From positions 1 to 25,461 of IMG/VR virus record IMGVR_UViG_3300007346_000201: a DNA stretch of 25,461 nt, one strand, 5' to 3'. A program made the position numbers and the translations under genes. Shown here one piece after another: positions 12,127 to 21,043 of the stretch; positions within the stretch are counted from its first letter, which is position 1; each line of letters starts with the position of its first letter. The notes beneath the pieces were generated by a model. It was not told the DNA's origin. It saw nothing but the letters and a program-made list of their open reading frames with translations, and ran no database searches. This DNA is from a virus.

Positions 12127-15043
12127 CATCATCTTTGGAGCGGATACAACGCAACTTGACAGGGCGCTTGGTAATTCGCAAAAGCGTCTGCGCAAAATGT
12201 CCGCAGACTTCACAAAAGTCGGACGAAACATGTCCGCAGCAGTTACTGCGCCGCTGCTTGCAATGGGCGCAAACGCAGTTCGAACGTTTGCAAACTTCGA
12301 ACAGTCCATGGCGTCGGTGAAAGCAGTCAGTGGAGCAACAGACGCTGAATTTGCACGCTTGTCAGAAAGCGCAAAAGCGCTTGGACGTTCCACAGTCTTC
12401 ACTGCTTCGCAAGTCGCGGACTTGCAATTGGAATATTCCAAATTGGGTTTTTCAGCAGCAGAAATTGAAAAGACGACTGAAGCCACTTTGTATTTGGCGC
12501 AAGCGACGGGAAGCGACCTTGCGCAAGCAGCAGAAGTTGCAGGTTCAACGCTGCGCGGATTTGGACTTGAAGCGTCCGAATTGACGCATGTGACGGACGT
12601 CATGGCGAAAAGTTTCAGTTCGTCCGCGCTTGACATGTCTTCATTCCAAGACGCCATGAAGTACGTTGCACCAGTTGCAAAAGCGGCTGGAGTTTCGATT
12701 GAAGAAACGACTGCAATGCTTGGTGCGCTTGCAAATTCGGGAATCAAAGGTTCGCAAGCGGGGACTTCGTTGCGAATGATATTCCAACAACTTGCTTCGG
12801 GCGGGGGCAACGTGCAGGAACGTCTTGCTGCGCTTGCTGAAGAAGGACTGACTTTGGACGCTGCTTTCGATGAAGTCGGGCGTCGTGCGCAAACTGCGTT
12901 GCTTGTCTTGGGCGACAACGCGCCCAAAGTTGACGAATTGACGACTGCGTTGAAAGAAGCAGACGGCGCTGCAAAGGGCATGGCAGACGTCATGAACGAC
13001 ACGACAAAAGGAGCAATGTTGCGAATGCAGTCTGCAATTGAAGGAATGAACATTGCAATTGGTGAAGCGCTTGCGCCCATTGTCATTTCCATGACGGAAA
13101 CCATTTCTGACATGGCGAACGCGTTTACCGAAATGACGCCCGAAGGACAGAAGTTTGTTCTTGTCATTGCTGGACTTGCCGCCGCAATTGGTCCGTTGCT
13201 GTTAATTGTGGGGCAACTTATTACGTTGAAAGCGAATTTGGGCGCGGTTTATTTGCGCGTTGGACAGAAAGCATTTGTTGCAGCGGGCGCGACTGAAGCG
13301 CTTGCAGCAGCAAACACTGCGGCAGGAAATACTGCTGCAATTGCTGCGGGAAAAATGCGCGTGTTTTCAAACGCAATGAAAGCAATTCCGTTTGCGTTCA
13401 TGGTTGCGGGAATTACGTCGTTCGTCAATAAAGTTCGACGTGCGCAAAAAGAAGTTGAAGACTTGAAGCAACAAGGGCTGAAATTGAAAGCGGCTTTTGC
13501 TTCGCAAGAACAAGTTTTTGAAAATCTTGAAACGCTTGACAGCGCGGAAATTTTGCGTCGAATAAACGAATTGGACGCTTTGCGCAAGACGCAAGAAGAA
13601 GTTTTTGGTGGAGAATCTGCGTCAACGTATTTCGCAGCGGGCGAAGCAGGATTTGCGCGAATGGCGGACGAACTTATTCCGCGCAGCATCGTTCAAGAAA
13701 TTGCAAAACGAACGAAGGAAATTCAAGCGCAAATTGACGAAGGTTTTGTGACGTTCGGACAAACTGCTGAAGAACTGGCGACAAGTGAAGTCTTGTCAAG
13801 AATCGAAAAAGACGCAAAGAAAGCGGCAAAGAAAGTTGCAGACGCAATTGCGGGTGAAGAATACAGTGCAGCAGTTGCAGAAATGCAGGAAAAATTGCAG
13901 GCAGCATTGTCTGACATTGATATTTCACAAAGCATTTCACCCGACGCAATTCGAAAACAAGAAGAATTGGCGGACGCGTATGAAAACGCGGCGAAAAATG
14001 CGGCTGAAATTGGAAAGCAAGATTTGGCGCAAGAATACATTCGACAAGCACGCGCAGCACGGGAAAATGCAGAGTCTTTGCAAGCAAACAAAGATTTGGC
14101 GGACGACCTTGCAGACGCGCTTGCAGACATTGCGCAAGAACAGTTCATTGACGAAAACGAACTGAAGAAACAACAAGCGCTTGCCGAAGCGTATGGCGAC
14201 GCGGCAAAAGCAGCGTTTGCGCTTGGACAAACAGACCTTGCGAACGAATACAAAGCACAAGCAGAACAAGCGGAAAATGCAGCAAAAGCGCTGAAGAAAG
14301 TTGAAGACAGTCTGAAGAAACAGACGGACGCCATTTCAAGTTTGTACGAAAGTGTGGGAATGAATTTTGACGCTGCAACTGCAAGCGTTGGGGAACTATT
14401 GTTTATCCTTGAAAACACGGGAACCCAAGTCGGAGAAGCAACGGAAGAAGTGACGGACAAAGTCGCCGACATGGGCGAAAAAATCAAAACAATACTGCAA
14501 AACACAACTGCGGAAACTGCTGTTGCTTTGGGTGAATTGATAGGAAATTTTGCAATTGGTGCGGCAAGCATGGGCGACGTTGTGGGCGCGTTTGGAAACA
14601 TCGTTGGAAATTTGCTCATGACATTTGGAAAACTTGCAATTGAAACGGGCGTAATGGCAATTGGATTTGGAAACGTTATTGCAGCAGTGAAAGCAGCATT
14701 GTTGTCGTTGAACCCCGCAGTTGCAATTGCAGCGGGTATTGCATTGGTTGGACTTGGAACAGCAGTGCGCGTTGGCTTTCAAAAGAAAGCAGACGAAATG
14801 GATGGAAACGTCCCTGCGTTTGCAACGGGCGGCATGGTTACGGGACCGACATTGTCCTTGCTTGGTGACAACCCAAGCGGAAAGGAAGCAATCATTCCGT
14901 TTGAAAGAATGGGACAATTTATTTCGATGGTTAACGGAAACAACACTGCACAACAAGTCGAAGTTGTCGGGCGAATTGACGGACAGGACATTCTGCTTTC
15001 AACACGTCGTTCAAACTACGACTTCAAACGAATTCACGGATAA
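12104..15043 (+). CDS. Tape measure protein (TP901-type)
   Basis: A 979-residue protein determining tail length. Residues about 30-330 match the PhageMin_Tail (PF10145) domain: 'QSMASVKAVSGATDAEFARL', 'GRSTVFTASQVADL', 'GSDLAQAAEVAGSTLRGFGL', 'TAMLGALANSGIKGSQAGTSLR'. A hydrophobic segment lies at about 350-372, a long alpha-helical charged middle at 440-760, and a second hydrophobic segment at about 857-888. The C-terminal 'FATGGMVTGPTLSLLGDN' (about 905 on) is a common tape-measure end. Two related repeats (about 617-659 and 688-730, period 71) sit in the coiled coil. By the usual 0.15 nm per residue, a tail of about 145 nm is implied. Confidence 0.93.
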   Translation: MARSAALNIIFGADTTQLDRALGNSQKRLRKMSADFTKVGRNMSAAVTAPLLAMGANAVRTFANFEQSMASVKAVSGATDAEFARLSESAKALGRSTVFTASQVADLQLEYSKLGFSAAEIEKTTEATLYLAQATGSDLAQAAEVAGSTLRGFGLEASELTHVTDVMAKSFSSSALDMSSFQDAMKYVAPVAKAAGVSIEETTAMLGALANSGIKGSQAGTSLRMIFQQLASGGGNVQERLAALAEEGLTLDAAFDEVGRRAQTALLVLGDNAPKVDELTTALKEADGAAKGMADVMNDTTKGAMLRMQSAIEGMNIAIGEALAPIVISMTETISDMANAFTEMTPEGQKFVLVIAGLAAAIGPLLLIVGQLITLKANLGAVYLRVGQKAFVAAGATEALAAANTAAGNTAAIAAGKMRVFSNAMKAIPFAFMVAGITSFVNKVRRAQKEVEDLKQQGLKLKAAFASQEQVFENLETLDSAEILRRINELDALRKTQEEVFGGESASTYFAAGEAGFARMADELIPRSIVQEIAKRTKEIQAQIDEGFVTFGQTAEELATSEVLSRIEKDAKKAAKKVADAIAGEEYSAAVAEMQEKLQAALSDIDISQSISPDAIRKQEELADAYENAAKNAAEIGKQDLAQEYIRQARAARENAESLQANKDLADDLADALADIAQEQFIDENELKKQQALAEAYGDAAKAAFALGQTDLANEYKAQAEQAENAAKALKKVEDSLKKQTDAISSLYESVGMNFDAATASVGELLFILENTGTQVGEATEEVTDKVADMGEKIKTILQNTTAETAVALGELIGNFAIGAASMGDVVGAFGNIVGNLLMTFGKLAIETGVMAIGFGNVIAAVKAALLSLNPAVAIAAGIALVGLGTAVRVGFQKKADEMDGNVPAFATGGMVTGPTLSLLGDNPSGKEAIIPFERMGQFISMVNGNNTAQQVEVVGRIDGQDILLSTRRSNYDFKRIHG

Positions 15044-15046
15044 AAA

Positions 15047-18000
15047 ATGGCGACACGTTACACTTCACAGTTCCGAAATATTGACAGCGAACTTTGGACA
15101 ATCAACATTGTGGACGAAGACTATTCGGGAAGCAGCCCGTTTGAATTTACGCTTGGGGGTTACGGTTTCGAATTGACGTATCATGCAAACGTGAACGACC
15201 CGTTTGAAGCAATTATTCCTTCTTCGGTTCGCTTCGAATTTTTGATTCAAAACAGCAATGACGAATGGCTGCTTTCGCAAATTCCGACAAGCGAAGAAGG
15301 GCGTTTCACGGTGACAATTTATGACGACGCAAACGAACTGTTTTGGACTGGAACAATCTTGTGTGACCAAGTCACGACGCAGGACGAAGCGTATCCGCAG
15401 CGCTGCGAAATAACTGCTTCGGACGACTTGGGTGTTTTGAAGTCAATTCCGTTCACGACAAACAGCGGAGTTGGTTACGGAGGGCGCGAACAAATTGCGT
15501 GGCATTTGTGGCAAGCGCTTTCAAAAACGCGTCATTGGGGCAACTTGGACTGGAATGCGGACATGATTCGTTGGGCGAATAATTTCGCAGCAGCAGACAC
15601 CATTTCAAGCAGTATTGACCAACTTTCAAACGTCGCAGTTCACAACGCTGTTTGGTGGAATTTTGAGGACGGAGAAGTGACAAGTTTCGCGTCTTGTTAC
15701 GAAGTCATTGAAAGTTTGGCAATTGCATTCAACGCGCGTTGTTTTCAGCACAAGGGAAAAATGTATTTCATTCCCGTTGGTTGTTACGCCGACTTCACGA
15801 CAAGTTCAAGTTCGTTGCAGTTGTACGGGCGCGACGGGTACGGAAACAACAGTTCAAGCGCGACTGCAACCGACGTCGGACTTCATGCGGGAACGGACGT
15901 CTTTCGTTTGCGCGGAAACACGTTGTCATTTTTGCCCCCGTTTCGACGTGCTGAAAAGACATGGCAAGCGCGTGGCGACGTTCGACTTTTGCGAATTCGT
16001 CAATACTTGAATCCCAACGCGGCGTTCGACTGGCAGCAAGGTTTTTCAGCAGTCACAGACGGTGGACTTGTTTACCCTGAAGACACAGAAATTCAACTTG
16101 CATACCAAATTTGGTACAATTGGGAAAACGACACTTCGCAAGCAAACAACGGAGTCCCGTTTCTGCGTTTTGTCATTCAGTGCGGTTCATTGTATTGCAC
16201 GAATTCAGTTGCTGCAAGCGGTGCAACATTCAACATTGCAGCCGCTTCTTGGGGTGCGTCGTCGGGTTATTATTACGCGCCCATGGGACAATTTTGGTAT
16301 ACAACGCCAGACTTGGGAAACCCACCCGCAAGCAATTTGACTTGGGTTGGAAACTTAACTTTGCCAGCGCTTCCAAGCGAACAAGAAACGTTGACAATCA
16401 CGCCCGCCGTTGTCGGTTACGAAACAGACATTTCGACTTCGTTGACAAACTTCAGCAGCGCAAGCGCGTTTGCTTTTCTTCGTCTTGACGTTTTCAAAGA
16501 ACAAGAAGAAATTGGAAACGCTTCGGAAATATTGTACGCAGCGCAACACGCGTACACCAACGGCGCGCAAACGTATTCGCAGACGACGCGAATTGGTTCG
16601 TCGGGTTATGAAGGAACAGACGGACAACTTGTGACGGACACGGGCGGCGCTGAAGACGCTTTGCCGAATTGGAAAAGCATCATTGACTCCAATTTTGTGA
16701 CTGGAAACATTCTTGCTTTGGGTTGTCAAGAAATTGTTGCTTTGATTCGAAAAGCGCTTGAAGTTCGTCAAGGAGATTTGAAGGGGGAATTTGTCAGTCC
16801 GTTGAATTGGATTGAAGTCAACGGTGACGGCTTTCTTGTTATTGAAAGCACGTTTGAAGCGCAGACAAAACGAAGCACATTCAGCGCGTTCAAGATTCAA
16901 AAAGACTTGTCGGACATTACAGTTCCAACGGGCGTTGCAGACTTTGGAACGCAGTTTGACGACTCTGTTTCCCCGTCGGGTTCAGACACAGTGGACTTCA
17001 TTATGGACACAGTCACTGACCATGAAAACGTGGTGAAGCATTTGACGGTGACGCAAGCAGTCAATTTGGACACGCTTGAAACGCAGACGAACACAAACAC
17101 AACAAGCATTTCGGGAATTCAAGGAATCCTTGCCATTATCAAAGCAACGTTTCAACCAAAGTCAGACGGGACGAACACAGTGACCAAAATTGTGTACGAC
17201 CAAAACCAGACGGACGGACTTGAAATGTCTTTGACTTCGACAACAGCAGCGTTCACTTCAAGCAGCGGAAACACAGTCTTGTCCGTTACGGAGTCAAGTC
17301 CAGGCGTTTTTGAAGTTATGGTTCAAGACGACGCTGCAACGCCCGCGTCCGTGCGCGCAATTTACGCGACGGCTTCAGCGGGCGTTCCATACGTCGGAAT
17401 TGGAACAAACAGTCCTGCCTACATGTTGGACGTGAACGGTCGTTTGAATGTTTCGAACGCAATTCTTGTCAATGGAAATGCATTGAATTTGAACACGCTT
17501 GACAGCGTGAACGTCACGGGCGCAACGTCTGGACAAGTCTTGGAGTTCAACGGCACAAATTGGGTTGCTGCGACTCCGTCAACGGGCGGAATTTCAGACG
17601 TCGTTGACGACACGACGCCGCAATTGGGCGGAGATTTGGACGTTAACGGGTTCGACATTGTGACGACAAGCGCGGGCAATATTGAAATTGCACCAGATAC
17701 CAATGGATACACGCGAATTGCAAACCCAAACGGGTACGCAACGCGCTTGAAATTGGGTGGAAACACAAACAGCGGTGGAATTGCTTCAATTGATTTCAAA
17801 CACCACACGCTTTCAGCAAACGTTGGCGCGCGAATTCAAACAGTGGGAACTGCGTACGGAAGCAGCACGGGCTTGAAGTTTTACGTCAAAGGACGAAACA
17901 CGTCGGACGGCGCTGCATTGACAGACGCGGAAAATTTGATTATGACGCTGAGTCATTTGGACGGCTGCGTCATTCACAAACAATTCACGGCGGTTGGGGG

Positions 18001-19813
18001 TGACTTGACATTTGGTCATTTGGGTAATGTTACGACAAACGCAAAACGAATTGGAGTGCGTGGTGACGAACCGAACCCAACACAGTCGACATTGTACATT
18101 GACGCGGGACTTGCGACCTATCAAAATCGTGCAGGGGGTTCGTTGATTTTCAGGGCGGGCGCGGGCGCGGGAACGGGCGATTCGGGAACGATTCAATTTT
18201 GGACATGCGAAGGAATCGAAACAAGCGGAACAACGAACACCAATTTGGAACGCGTCCGAATTTTGCCCAATGGAAATTTTGGAATTGGAACAACAACGCC
18301 CGCGCAAAAACTTGACGTGAACGGAAACGTTTCCGCTTCGGCGTATTACGTCGGAACAAGTCTGTTTGCGCTTAACGATTTGGCGGACGTCGACACAACG
18401 ACAACGACGCCCACAAATGGCGATTCGCTTGTTTGGGATAATAGCGCGGGCAAATGGGTTCCAGACGGTTCGGGCGGAGCGGGCGGGGGCGGTTCAGATT
18501 CTTTCAACACAATTCAAGTCACTGGACAAAGCGACGTTGTCGCAGACAGTGGAAACGACACGTTGACCTTGGCAAGCGGCTCAAATATTAGCATCGGAAC
18601 AAACGCAACAACGGACACAATTACATTTTCCGTTTCAACGACACCGTCGTTTTCCACAATCACGACAACAGGCACTGCAACAATTGGAGGGAATTTATTG
18701 GGTGTCAACATAATATCAACCGGATTCATTGCGTCCGGTTCAACGTTGTCGTCAATAGGAAACGCGACCATTGGAGGAAATATTTCGGTTTCAGGAACTT
18801 CAACATTTGGCGGAACAGCGACATATTCAACGGGCATTGTTGCGGGAAAAATCGAATTTATAGGCGGGGGAACGTCAATCATTGAACCCGTGACGTATGG
18901 AGGGAATTTGCCTGCGGATTTGGAAATTCGTTCAAACGGAAATGTCGTTGTTGTTTTGGATTATGACGACGACGAAACGGGACAATCGTTCAAGATTCAA
19001 AACGGCGACGGAACAACCATTTTCCAAGTTGACGAAACTGGCGTGACAAGTGGTTTGCTGACAACAGCAACGCCCACCATTTCAAATTTGCAAACGTCGT
19101 TGCAACAAGGAAACGCGGGAACGGCGAACGTTGGAACAGCGCAAGCAGGAAGAACTTTTGTTGGCAGAATTTACAATTCAAGCGGAACAGAACAAACGGC
19201 AAACCCGGTCACGATTGATTCGTCTGGCAACGTGTCATTCACTGCGCCGTCAACTGTTGCGACAAATTATGAATTGCGAATTTTTGCGGTCGATGCGGGC
19301 AAACTTCGAAGTTTGGAAGCAACAGCAACTTTCAACGTAACACAGTCTTTGACGTTTACACATTTTCGGATTAAGGGTTACACTTCAACAGGCGTTGCAA
19401 CGGCTGACCGAATATATCTTGGAACTTGCGCGTTTTACACCGGACAAAATCAAACGGGAACAAAATATCCAACAACAAATTTGACATCTAACACGTCCGA
19501 AACTGGTGTGACCGTTAGTGCGGGCTATCAATATTCCAGCACATACGCACCATGGAAAGCGTTTGATAATTTAGGATATTCGGGTTGGTGGTCGTTGGGT
19601 TTAAGTAACGCCGCGTTGAATTGGATTCAAATTGAATTCGACACTGCAAAAACGTTTCAATCTGCGCGTTTGGATTTTTACGGCAGCAACACGCAAGCGG
19701 ACAACGTGAAAATTTTTGGAAGCAACACGGGCAATTTCACGGGTGAGGAAGTCGAAATAATTGATATTTCAGGCGTGGATGCGGGATATGTTTTAAAGGA
19801 TGTAAATTTTTGA
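15047..19813 (+). CDS. Large tail protein: tail-tip region with C-terminal receptor-binding domain
   Basis: A 1588-residue tail protein right after the tape measure. Residues about 1-640 are non-repetitive and aromatic-rich; this is where distal-tail/tail-associated proteins lie, but I cannot assign a family. Residues about 650-780 include a likely coiled-coil linker. From 784 the protein becomes fibre-like, with modules GIGTNSPAYMLDVNG (784) and GIGTTTPAQKLDVNG (1079), each followed by a GATxGQVL/GDSLVW...W-type segment. A Gly-rich hinge (about 1145-1155) precedes glycine/Thr-rich beta repeats, an Ig-like segment (about 1345-1431) and a C-terminal discoidin-like (F5/8C) domain (about 1432-1588) with 'APWKAFDNLGYSGWWS' and 'ALNWIQIEFDTAK'. 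This domain probably binds surface glycans. No S74 chaperone is present. Confidence 0.85.
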   Translation: MATRYTSQFRNIDSELWTINIVDEDYSGSSPFEFTLGGYGFELTYHANVNDPFEAIIPSSVRFEFLIQNSNDEWLLSQIPTSEEGRFTVTIYDDANELFWTGTILCDQVTTQDEAYPQRCEITASDDLGVLKSIPFTTNSGVGYGGREQIAWHLWQALSKTRHWGNLDWNADMIRWANNFAAADTISSSIDQLSNVAVHNAVWWNFEDGEVTSFASCYEVIESLAIAFNARCFQHKGKMYFIPVGCYADFTTSSSSLQLYGRDGYGNNSSSATATDVGLHAGTDVFRLRGNTLSFLPPFRRAEKTWQARGDVRLLRIRQYLNPNAAFDWQQGFSAVTDGGLVYPEDTEIQLAYQIWYNWENDTSQANNGVPFLRFVIQCGSLYCTNSVAASGATFNIAAASWGASSGYYYAPMGQFWYTTPDLGNPPASNLTWVGNLTLPALPSEQETLTITPAVVGYETDISTSLTNFSSASAFAFLRLDVFKEQEEIGNASEILYAAQHAYTNGAQTYSQTTRIGSSGYEGTDGQLVTDTGGAEDALPNWKSIIDSNFVTGNILALGCQEIVALIRKALEVRQGDLKGEFVSPLNWIEVNGDGFLVIESTFEAQTKRSTFSAFKIQKDLSDITVPTGVADFGTQFDDSVSPSGSDTVDFIMDTVTDHENVVKHLTVTQAVNLDTLETQTNTNTTSISGIQGILAIIKATFQPKSDGTNTVTKIVYDQNQTDGLEMSLTSTTAAFTSSSGNTVLSVTESSPGVFEVMVQDDAATPASVRAIYATASAGVPYVGIGTNSPAYMLDVNGRLNVSNAILVNGNALNLNTLDSVNVTGATSGQVLEFNGTNWVAATPSTGGISDVVDDTTPQLGGDLDVNGFDIVTTSAGNIEIAPDTNGYTRIANPNGYATRLKLGGNTNSGGIASIDFKHHTLSANVGARIQTVGTAYGSSTGLKFYVKGRNTSDGAALTDAENLIMTLSHLDGCVIHKQFTAVGGDLTFGHLGNVTTNAKRIGVRGDEPNPTQSTLYIDAGLATYQNRAGGSLIFRAGAGAGTGDSGTIQFWTCEGIETSGTTNTNLERVRILPNGNFGIGTTTPAQKLDVNGNVSASAYYVGTSLFALNDLADVDTTTTTPTNGDSLVWDNSAGKWVPDGSGGAGGGGSDSFNTIQVTGQSDVVADSGNDTLTLASGSNISIGTNATTDTITFSVSTTPSFSTITTTGTATIGGNLLGVNIISTGFIASGSTLSSIGNATIGGNISVSGTSTFGGTATYSTGIVAGKIEFIGGGTSIIEPVTYGGNLPADLEIRSNGNVVVVLDYDDDETGQSFKIQNGDGTTIFQVDETGVTSGLLTTATPTISNLQTSLQQGNAGTANVGTAQAGRTFVGRIYNSSGTEQTANPVTIDSSGNVSFTAPSTVATNYELRIFAVDAGKLRSLEATATFNVTQSLTFTHFRIKGYTSTGVATADRIYLGTCAFYTGQNQTGTKYPTTNLTSNTSETGVTVSAGYQYSSTYAPWKAFDNLGYSGWWSLGLSNAALNWIQIEFDTAKTFQSARLDFYGSNTQADNVKIFGSNTGNFTGEEVEIIDISGVDAGYVLKDVNF

Positions 19814-19863
19814 AAAATGACAATTGACGAAGGAGCAACTTTTGAAATTGAATCACGATGGCC
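18720..19863. other. Compositional island in the receptor-binding end
   Basis: CCGG occurs at 18720, 18735, 19205 and 19440, and GGCC at 19860. By eye I find no other occurrence of either in the window. The segment also uses TTA codons and A/T-rich words (taatatc, ttaggatatt) rare in neighbouring genes. It covers residues about 1225-1588 of the tail protein and the start of the next gene. This fits later acquisition than the surrounding DNA. Confidence 0.65.
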
Positions 19864-20059
19864 TGCGTATAAACAACGCAATGTGGGAATGGCGTTCAAT
19901 TTTTATGGCAAAAATTTTGCGAAAAACATGTTGACGGGAATTCAATTGATTCGCGACCACCATGAACAATTGAAATTGCAAGGTGAAACTGTTTGGAGTA
20001 TTCCCGCAGACATGACAACGATGCTTGACGAACTTGCAAAAAAAGAAGATAATGTTTGA
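19817..20059 (+). CDS. Small protein after receptor-binding protein
   Basis: Predicted 80-residue protein ('WPAYKQRNVGMAFNFYGKNF', 'LIRDHHEQLKLQGETVWSIPADM') with no recognised family. Three bases after the tail protein stop, and its 3' end overlaps the following small ORF by eight bases. Gene position suggests a tail-fibre assembly or accessory protein, but nothing in the sequence proves it. Its start lies within the compositional island (GGCC at 19860). Confidence 0.65.
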   Translation: MTIDEGATFEIESRWPAYKQRNVGMAFNFYGKNFAKNMLTGIQLIRDHHEQLKLQGETVWSIPADMTTMLDELAKKEDNV

Positions 20060-20153
20060 AGAACAGACTTGGACAAACGTCGTCGCATTCACGTTTTGCA
20101 ATTGCACTGAACACGTTGACAGCATTCAATTCACGGAAATTTTCGCGTTGTAA
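20052..20153 (+). CDS. 33-residue ORF, possible small gene
   Basis: ATG at 20052 opens a 33-residue frame (MFEEQTWTNVVAFTFCNCTE..., ending FTEIFAL) that overlaps the end of the previous gene by eight bases and stops nine bases before the next start. It fills an otherwise empty gap in a tightly packed operon, which is the main support. Its aromatic, Cys-containing content does not resemble a membrane protein. Could be a translational-coupling ORF. Confidence 0.4.
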   Translation: MFEEQTWTNVVAFTFCNCTEHVDSIQFTEIFAL

Positions 20154-20162
20154 ATTGCAACC

Positions 20163-20396
20163 ATGTTCACGGTGGAAATTTTGGTTGGAGTCATTGTTGC
20201 CCTTGTCGCGGGTGCGGTTGGAATGTTTGTCAAGCAAACGAACGACGTTGCGCGTTTGAAAGAACGAATGTTCCAACTTGAAAAAACAGTGTCAAAGAAT
20301 GACGAACACGTTTCAGAAATGCTTTCTGAAATGACAAAAAGCATTCAACGAATCGAACGCGCGCTTGTGAAAGCGGGCTTCATTCCAGTCGAATAA
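20163..20396 (+). CDS. Membrane-anchored coiled-coil protein, possible holin or spanin
   Basis: A 77-residue protein: an N-terminal transmembrane segment (ILVGVIVALVAGAVGMFV, about 6-23) followed by a charged coiled coil (DVARLKERMFQLEKTVSKNDEHVSEMLSEM). With the N-terminus inside, the coiled coil would lie in the periplasm, resembling inner-membrane spanin or the XhlA-type holin accessory architecture. It sits five bases before the peptidase gene, so it probably belongs to the lysis cassette. No family assigned with certainty. Confidence 0.6.
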   Translation: MFTVEILVGVIVALVAGAVGMFVKQTNDVARLKERMFQLEKTVSKNDEHVSEMLSEMTKSIQRIERALVKAGFIPVE

Positions 20397-20401
20397 AAAA
20401 C

Positions 20402-20785
20402 ATGGAGTTACGATATTTCAAACACGAAGAATTTGACAGTCCCGACGCAAAGGGGTCGGGCGCAAACATGAACGCAGACTTTTTGAAATTGCTTGACGAA
20501 GCACGACACATTGCGGGCGTGCCATTTCGCATTTCAAGCGGTGGAGGATTCAGGACGAAAGAATACAACGCGGAACTTTGCAAACGAAACAAGCACGCAA
20601 GCAAAACGTCAAGTCACATGAAAGGACTTGCAGCGGATATTTTGGTCGACGACAGCAGAACACGCTTCAACATTCTTTTCGCGTTGCTGCGTTGCGGATT
20701 CAATCGTATTGGCGTCGCAAACGGGTTCATTCACGTCGACGTGGACGAAGCAAAAACTGAAGACTTGTGTTGGACGTACATGTGA
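20402..20785 (+). CDS. Endolysin: M15 family peptidase
   Basis: A 127-residue zinc peptidase of the M15_3 (PF08291) type, cleaving peptidoglycan peptide bonds at lysis. N-terminal 'RYFKHEEFDSPD' and 'FRISSGGGFRTKEYNAEL' are the family opening. The zinc ligands are in SSHMKGLAADI (His 72, Asp 79) and FIHVDVD (His 111). There is no signal peptide, so it needs a holin to reach the periplasm. Length is normal for phage members. The ATG at 20402 follows gaataaaaa, an A-rich leader. Confidence 0.88.
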   Translation: MELRYFKHEEFDSPDAKGSGANMNADFLKLLDEARHIAGVPFRISSGGGFRTKEYNAELCKRNKHASKTSSHMKGLAADILVDDSRTRFNILFALLRCGFNRIGVANGFIHVDVDEAKTEDLCWTYM

Positions 20786-20818
20786 ACGTAACTTGACAAA
20801 ACACAAAAACAAGAAAAT

Positions 20819-20992
20819 ATGGACATCATTCTTCAAAATTGGGCGGAACTGTTGCTTGCGCTCATTGCATTCCTTGACGTTGTCGTTTCGTTGACGCCAA
20901 CACAAAAAGACGACCGTTTTTTGGGCTATCTGCGAACAATTACGCTTGCGTTTACAAAGCGTACAATTCGAAAAGCGGCAAAAAAGCAGTAA
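20819..20992 (+). CDS. Small membrane protein, holin candidate
   Basis: An additional 57-residue gene: ATG at 20819 after the A-rich leader 'acaaaaacaagaaaat', stop TAA at 20990-20992. The product starts MDIILQNWAELLLALIAFLDV, with one hydrophobic span (about 8-26), then 'TPTQKDDRFLGYLRTITLAF' and a basic tail (KRTIRKAAKKQ). Size, single membrane span, charged C-terminus and position beside the peptidase fit a holin or lysis regulator. It is the last gene before the terminator at 21044. Confidence 0.72.
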   Translation: MDIILQNWAELLLALIAFLDVVVSLTPTQKDDRFLGYLRTITLAFTKRTIRKAAKKQ

Positions 20993-21043
20993 CTTCGCAA
21001 AGAAGTTCATGACGAAAAACTTCACTGTTTGTTTGTAGCAAGA

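Noticed and set aside
12073-13167. Long minus-strand open frame (364 codons) opposite the tape measure gene
   Set aside because: It is antisense to a clear TP901-type tape measure gene, has no A-rich leader or promoter, and its composition (Ala/Ser/Val rich, many Cys) is what the complement of the tape measure codons gives. The same holds for 13723-14619.
15047-19813. Diversity-generating retroelement acting on the tail protein
   Set aside because: No reverse transcriptase or template repeat is visible, and the C-terminus is discoidin-like rather than C-type lectin.
17396-19813. C-terminal S74 intramolecular chaperone expected after GIGT...LDVNG repeats
   Set aside because: No S74 Ser-Lys motifs or helical coiled-coil end are present; the C-terminus is a beta-rich discoidin-like domain.
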